Made by a program: the position numbers and the translations under genes. Shown piece by piece: positions 13,448-16,155 of a stretch of 16,155 nt of DNA. Source of the stretch: Oscillospiraceae bacterium (lineage in GTDB: Bacteria > Bacillota > Clostridia > Oscillospirales > CAG-272); contig WREN01000016.1 of NCBI GenBank assembly GCA_009779295.1, forward strand, positions 1 through 16,155, in the 5' to 3' direction. Every line of letters starts with the position of its first letter. Position 1 is the stretch's first letter. The notes under the pieces are model-generated. The model had not been told where the DNA came from. It ran no database searches and worked only from the letters and a program-made list of their open reading frames with translations.

Positions 13448-13463
13448 TACTTTGTATTTATAT

Positions 13464-14540
13464 TTATTGTGAACAATTTACTAAATACTCCTGCATTTCA
13501 TCTAACTTCGTGAACATATCTTCCGCGAGCCGTATCTGACAGCGCGCGCGTTCAAGGTTGTGGTTGGGGCGGTGGATACGGAAATAATTGTCGCCGTCGA
13601 TATGGTCGGCTAAAAACCGCGAAGCCAATTCAAGCGTTATAATCGGTGCGCCGAACGCGAGTGTTTCGATTTCGGTTTCGGTAAGGAATTGTTTCGCCGA
13701 ATCCATGAATCCATGAGTAAATTCTTTGTAATAAACCATATTCAATCCGACTTTCGTAAGCTCCGTTTCATCTTCCGCGGCTTTATTCCCGGCGAAGCGG
13801 ATTGCGTCGCCGAAATCGTGCGCGGCGAGTCCGGGCATGACTGTGTCGAGGTCAATAATGCAAACCGGTTTTTGTGTTGTTACATCAATTAAAATATTGT
13901 TGTACTTGGTGTCGTTGTGAACCAAACGCAGCGGTAAAAGTCCTTCGTCGGTCAAATCGTTTAATTTACAGCAGAAATCGCGGTATTTCTCAAATACTTC
14001 AATATCCGCGCCCAATTCTTTCGCCCTGCCGAGCGGATCTTCTTTAACTTTTTCGAAAAAGTAATTCAGACGTTTACGGGTATTGTGAAAATCGGGTATA
14101 GTGATATTAAGGCTGCCGAGCGGCATATCGGACAGCGTGTTGATGAAATCGCCGAACGCGAATCCCGAACTGTACAAAATCTCCGCGTTTTCGATGATGT
14201 CATATGTGACGGTATTACATTCATACCGGCAAATGCGCCAGAATCCGTTGAGGATCGTATAATTTTTTCCTTCTTTGTTATCTATAAATTTTACTATTTT
14301 ACACGCGCTTTTTTTGTTGTTAAATTCTATATAATCTGTTAAAGCATGAAGATTTTCCATAATTAATTCAGGTTTTTTGAACGCGTATTCGTTCACTTTT
14401 TGAAAAATATAGTCTGTATCATTTACAGTCACGCAATATGTATCGTTCATATGACCGCTGTCAATCTTCCTGTAATCCGTCACAACTCCTTCGATATGAT
14501 ATAATTTTATCAGTTGCTCAAATGTTGATTTGATTTCCAT
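13464..14540 (-). CDS. N-acetylhexosamine 1-kinase-like phosphotransferase (APH fold)
   Basis: 358 residues of the aminoglycoside-phosphotransferase/choline-kinase fold. The nucleotide-site start DSGHMNDTYCV (27-37) and YIFQKVN (44-50, with the ATP-site lysine), catalytic HNDTKYNN at 208-215 (Asp210 as base), and metal-binding DLDT at 230-233 in IIDLDTVMPG are all visible, followed by HDFGDAIRF. This set of motifs is that of the NahK/LnpB group, which phosphorylates GlcNAc or GalNAc at C1; relatives are often labelled mucin desulfatase, a name without enzymatic basis. It has no signal peptide. It stands between an amino-sugar-type glycosidase gene (divergent) and a sulfatase operon, in agreement with a role in amino-sugar use. 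AAGGG precedes the ATG. Substrate assignment is by similarity only. Confidence 0.75.
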   Translation of the reverse strand: MEIKSTFEQLIKLYHIEGVVTDYRKIDSGHMNDTYCVTVNDTDYIFQKVNEYAFKKPELIMENLHALTDYIEFNNKKSACKIVKFIDNKEGKNYTILNGFWRICRYECNTVTYDIIENAEILYSSGFAFGDFINTLSDMPLGSLNITIPDFHNTRKRLNYFFEKVKEDPLGRAKELGADIEVFEKYRDFCCKLNDLTDEGLLPLRLVHNDTKYNNILIDVTTQKPVCIIDLDTVMPGLAAHDFGDAIRFAGNKAAEDETELTKVGLNMVYYKEFTHGFMDSAKQFLTETEIETLAFGAPIITLELASRFLADHIDGDNYFRIHRPNHNLERARCQIRLAEDMFTKLDEMQEYLVNCSQ

Positions 14541-14575
14541 AAAACAGTTCCCTTCGAAAATAATGTTACTTTTAT

Positions 14576-14604
14576 ATTTTAACCTATAAATATAAATTTT
14601 TCAA
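14576..14604 (-). promoter_or_regulatory. Promoter of the HexNAc-kinase-like gene
   Basis: On the minus strand: TTGAAA (14599-14604), 17-bp spacer, TAAAAT (14576-14581). Weaker than the divergent promoter; the two -35 boxes are 34 bp apart, so a regulator bound between them could control both. Confidence 0.6.
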
Positions 14605-14638
14605 GTCTAAAATCTAAACTTATAATTTTATTATATGC

Positions 14639-14667
14639 TTGACAAGATTGAAAATTGAATTTATAAT
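14639..14667 (+). promoter_or_regulatory. Sigma-A promoter of the GH109-like gene
   Basis: TTGACA (14639-14644), 17-bp spacer, TATAAT (14662-14667), perfect consensus. GGAGGT follows at 14687-14692, 11 nt before the ATG. The -35 overlaps the small palindrome CTTGACAAG. Confidence 0.85.
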
Positions 14668-14703
14668 TAAATAGAATAAATATTTTGGAGGTAAACTTAA
14701 AAT

Positions 14704-15951
14704 ATGAAAGAAATAGTAAGAATAGGTATAATAGGTATGAGCGGGCGCGGGAGCGGCACGATGCAAATGCTGCTCAGTATGCCTGATGTAGAAATCAAAG
14801 CGGTGTGCGATTTGTACCCCGACCGCGCGGAAAAAGCGAAACTGCGCGCGGAAGAATTACGCCCGGGTACGACGGTCGCGGCGTACACCGATTATAAACG
14901 GCTTGTGGAACGTAACGATATTGACGCGGTTGTGATAACTTCATCGTGGGACGCGCACGGGTACCTCGCGGTTGCGGCGATGAATGCCGGCAAATACGCC
15001 GCCATCGAATGCGGCGGCGCGTGTTCGACAGACGAATGCTGGCAGATCGTGCGTACATACGAAAAAACGGGCGTTCCGTGCATGTTCCTCGAAAACTGCA
15101 ATTACGGCCGGCAGGAGATGACATTGCTGCGCTTGATAAAAGACAACCTTTTCGGCGAAGTCGTCCATGTTCAGGGCGGCTACGAACACGACCTGCGCCA
15201 CGAAATCGCTTACGGTCACGAGAACCGCCATTACCGATACGACAATTATTTGAACCGCTGCGGCGAATTCTATCCGGCTCACGCATTAGGTCCGATGCAG
15301 AAGTATTTGAACATCAACCGCGGAAACCGTATGCTGACGTTGACTTCGATGGCGTCGAAAGCGCGCGGGTTGCATGAGTTTATCGTCAAAAGCAAAGGCG
15401 CGGACAGCCCGTACGCCGAAGCTGACATCAGGCAGGGCGACATCGTCAACACGCTCATCAAGTGCGCGCACGGCGAAACAATGTTACTCACGCACGATAC
15501 CACGTTGCCGCGCCCGTATTCACGCGCGGGACGCGTGCAGGGGACGAAGGGTATTTATATGGAAGACCGCGATTCTATTTACATCGAGGGACTCAGCCCG
15601 AACCACGACCAATGGCAGTCTTTCGCCGAATACTACAACAATTCCGAATACGAGCATCCGTTGTGGACAGAATTCCGCACGTCCGGCGTTACCGGCGGAC
15701 ACGGCGGCATGGATTATCTCGTGATGAGGGCATTCGTCGAAAGTGTGCAGATGGGCGTGGAACCGCCGCTTGACGTTTACGACGGCGCGGCTTTGATGGC
15801 GATTACGCCGCTTTCGGAGGAATCAATAGCGATGGGCGGCGCGCCTGTAGCGATACCCGACTTCACGGACGGCAAGTGGATCAAACGCGGTCCGGCGCCG
15901 AAGTCGAAGTATGCGTTGGATACGGTGAATTTTGATCTGTTTGGTGTATAA
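14704..15951 (+). CDS. Gfo/Idh/MocA-fold protein, glycoside hydrolase family 109-like
   Basis: 415 residues, no signal peptide. An N-terminal Rossmann domain has the dinucleotide loop GIIGMSGRGSG (8-18) and acidic Asp36 after strand 2 (AVCDLYPDRA). In place of the EKP motif of ordinary sugar dehydrogenases stands IECGGA (101-106). The following segments ECWQIVRTYEKTG, MFLENCNYG and FGEVVHVQGGYEHDLR, and above all FYPAHALGPMQKYLNINRG (189-207), are the pattern of GH109, whose members cleave alpha-N-acetylgalactosaminides by an NAD-dependent redox route. Function as a GalNAc-releasing enzyme is therefore likely but not proven; some family members act on other sugars. It is divergent from a HexNAc-kinase-like gene, which could take up the released sugar. 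The stop codon TAA directly abuts the next gene. Confidence 0.82.
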   Translation: MKEIVRIGIIGMSGRGSGTMQMLLSMPDVEIKAVCDLYPDRAEKAKLRAEELRPGTTVAAYTDYKRLVERNDIDAVVITSSWDAHGYLAVAAMNAGKYAAIECGGACSTDECWQIVRTYEKTGVPCMFLENCNYGRQEMTLLRLIKDNLFGEVVHVQGGYEHDLRHEIAYGHENRHYRYDNYLNRCGEFYPAHALGPMQKYLNINRGNRMLTLTSMASKARGLHEFIVKSKGADSPYAEADIRQGDIVNTLIKCAHGETMLLTHDTTLPRPYSRAGRVQGTKGIYMEDRDSIYIEGLSPNHDQWQSFAEYYNNSEYEHPLWTEFRTSGVTGGHGGMDYLVMRAFVESVQMGVEPPLDVYDGAALMAITPLSEESIAMGGAPVAIPDFTDGKWIKRGPAPKSKYALDTVNFDLFGV

Positions 15952-16155
15952 GTGGTGGTGGAGAAAAATATAAATATTACTCTTCATGTCCCATTGCCGG
16001 ATGAATGGGAATATCGGCAGAAACTTTATCTTGATTACGATTCGACAATTCATAACGCGCCGTATGGAGATAACGGAATTAATGGCGTTTGTTATATGTC
16101 GGAAGAATGGCTGCGTGGTTTTTTAACAAGCGGGAAAGACTGGTATGCGTATATA
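15952..16155 (+). CDS. Probable GNAT-type acetyltransferase, 5' part only
   Basis: The frame after the GH109-like stop is open to the window edge for 68 codons. It starts with three GTG codons in a row (15952, 15955, 15958), any of which may be used; there is no clear ribosome binding site, so coupling to the gene before is likely (stop and start are adjacent, TAAGTG). The sequence ITLHVPLPDEWEYRQKLYLD, then NAPYG, the MSEEWL segment and WYAYI at the edge resemble the N-terminal part of a group of Clostridia GNAT proteins, in which the acetyl-CoA site comes later. The call is tentative because the diagnostic part lies outside. Confidence 0.5.
   Translation, partial: MVVEKNINITLHVPLPDEWEYRQKLYLDYDSTIHNAPYGDNGINGVCYMSEEWLRGFLTSGKDWYAYI

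Noticed and set aside
13007..13463. A complete toxin-antitoxin system around the RelB/DinJ-like gene
   Set aside because: No toxin-like frame lies on either side; the neighbours are a sulfatase and a sugar kinase-like gene, and the C-terminal half is FtsK-gamma instead of a toxin-binding tail.
13397..13463. KOPS-like motif GGGNAGGG near the FtsK-gamma fusion gene
   Set aside because: Searched by eye on both strands of this gap; only a plain G run is present.
14795..15773. Several long open frames on both strands within the GH109-like gene
   Set aside because: They are shadows in GC-rich coding sequence: compositions full of Arg and Pro, no ribosome binding sites, no family likeness.

Overview
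The window looks like chromosomal DNA of an uncultured, low-GC Gram-positive anaerobe of the Clostridia type (Bacillota). The pointers are the rplM-rpsI pair, near-consensus TTGACA-17-TATAAT promoters with A/T-rich leaders and strong Shine-Dalgarno sites, lipoproteins with Gram-positive lipoboxes, and surface proteins ending in sortase-like tails (PQT[AS]D or SQTGD, a hydrophobic segment, then a basic tail). This is inference from style and gene content; no rRNA gene is present to fix the taxonomy.

Layout. (1) 1-1636: two tandem paralogues of a MerR-type regulator with a GyrI-like effector-binding domain. The first is cut by the window edge. The second has a textbook MerR promoter-operator and an in-frame internal start that could yield the effector domain alone. 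(2) 1704-2638, minus strand: the housekeeping ribosomal operon rplM-rpsI with its promoter. (3) 2775-7738: a cell-surface cluster of four secreted proteins with the same kind of sorting tail. Two are on the plus strand (a jelly-roll-like protein and a CBM9-like protein, with identical 28-nt translation-initiation regions and TTG starts). Two are on the minus strand (another CBM9-like protein and a long PETTT-repeat stalk protein). A bidirectional terminator separates the pairs. (4) 7855-11632: an unknown lipoprotein, divergent from a P-loop kinase-like gene that overlaps by ATGA a solute-binding lipoprotein, followed by an amidohydrolase of the TIM-barrel Amidohydro_2 type. (5) 11640-16155: an amino-sugar and sulfate-ester module. 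A signal-less formylglycine-type sulfatase is translationally coupled (TAATG) to a small RelB/DinJ-FtsK-gamma fusion protein. Next come an N-acetylhexosamine-1-kinase-like phosphotransferase and, divergent from it, a GH109-like Gfo/Idh/MocA protein. The window ends in the start of a probable GNAT acetyltransferase.

How the parts may work together (inference): surface CBM9 and jelly-roll proteins could hold glycans at the wall and the solute-binding lipoprotein could capture released sugars. Inside the cell the sulfatase, the GH109-like enzyme and the HexNAc kinase would desulfate, release and phosphorylate amino sugars of mucin or glycosaminoglycan origin. No sortase, ABC permease, sulfatase maturase or toxin gene is in the window.

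Most worth following up: the RelB/DinJ-FtsK-gamma fusion, whose own promoter carries two perfect inverted repeats and which is coupled to a sulfatase; the TipAS-like internal start next to a nine-T run in the MerR gene; and the shared non-canonical sorting signal with no sortase nearby.
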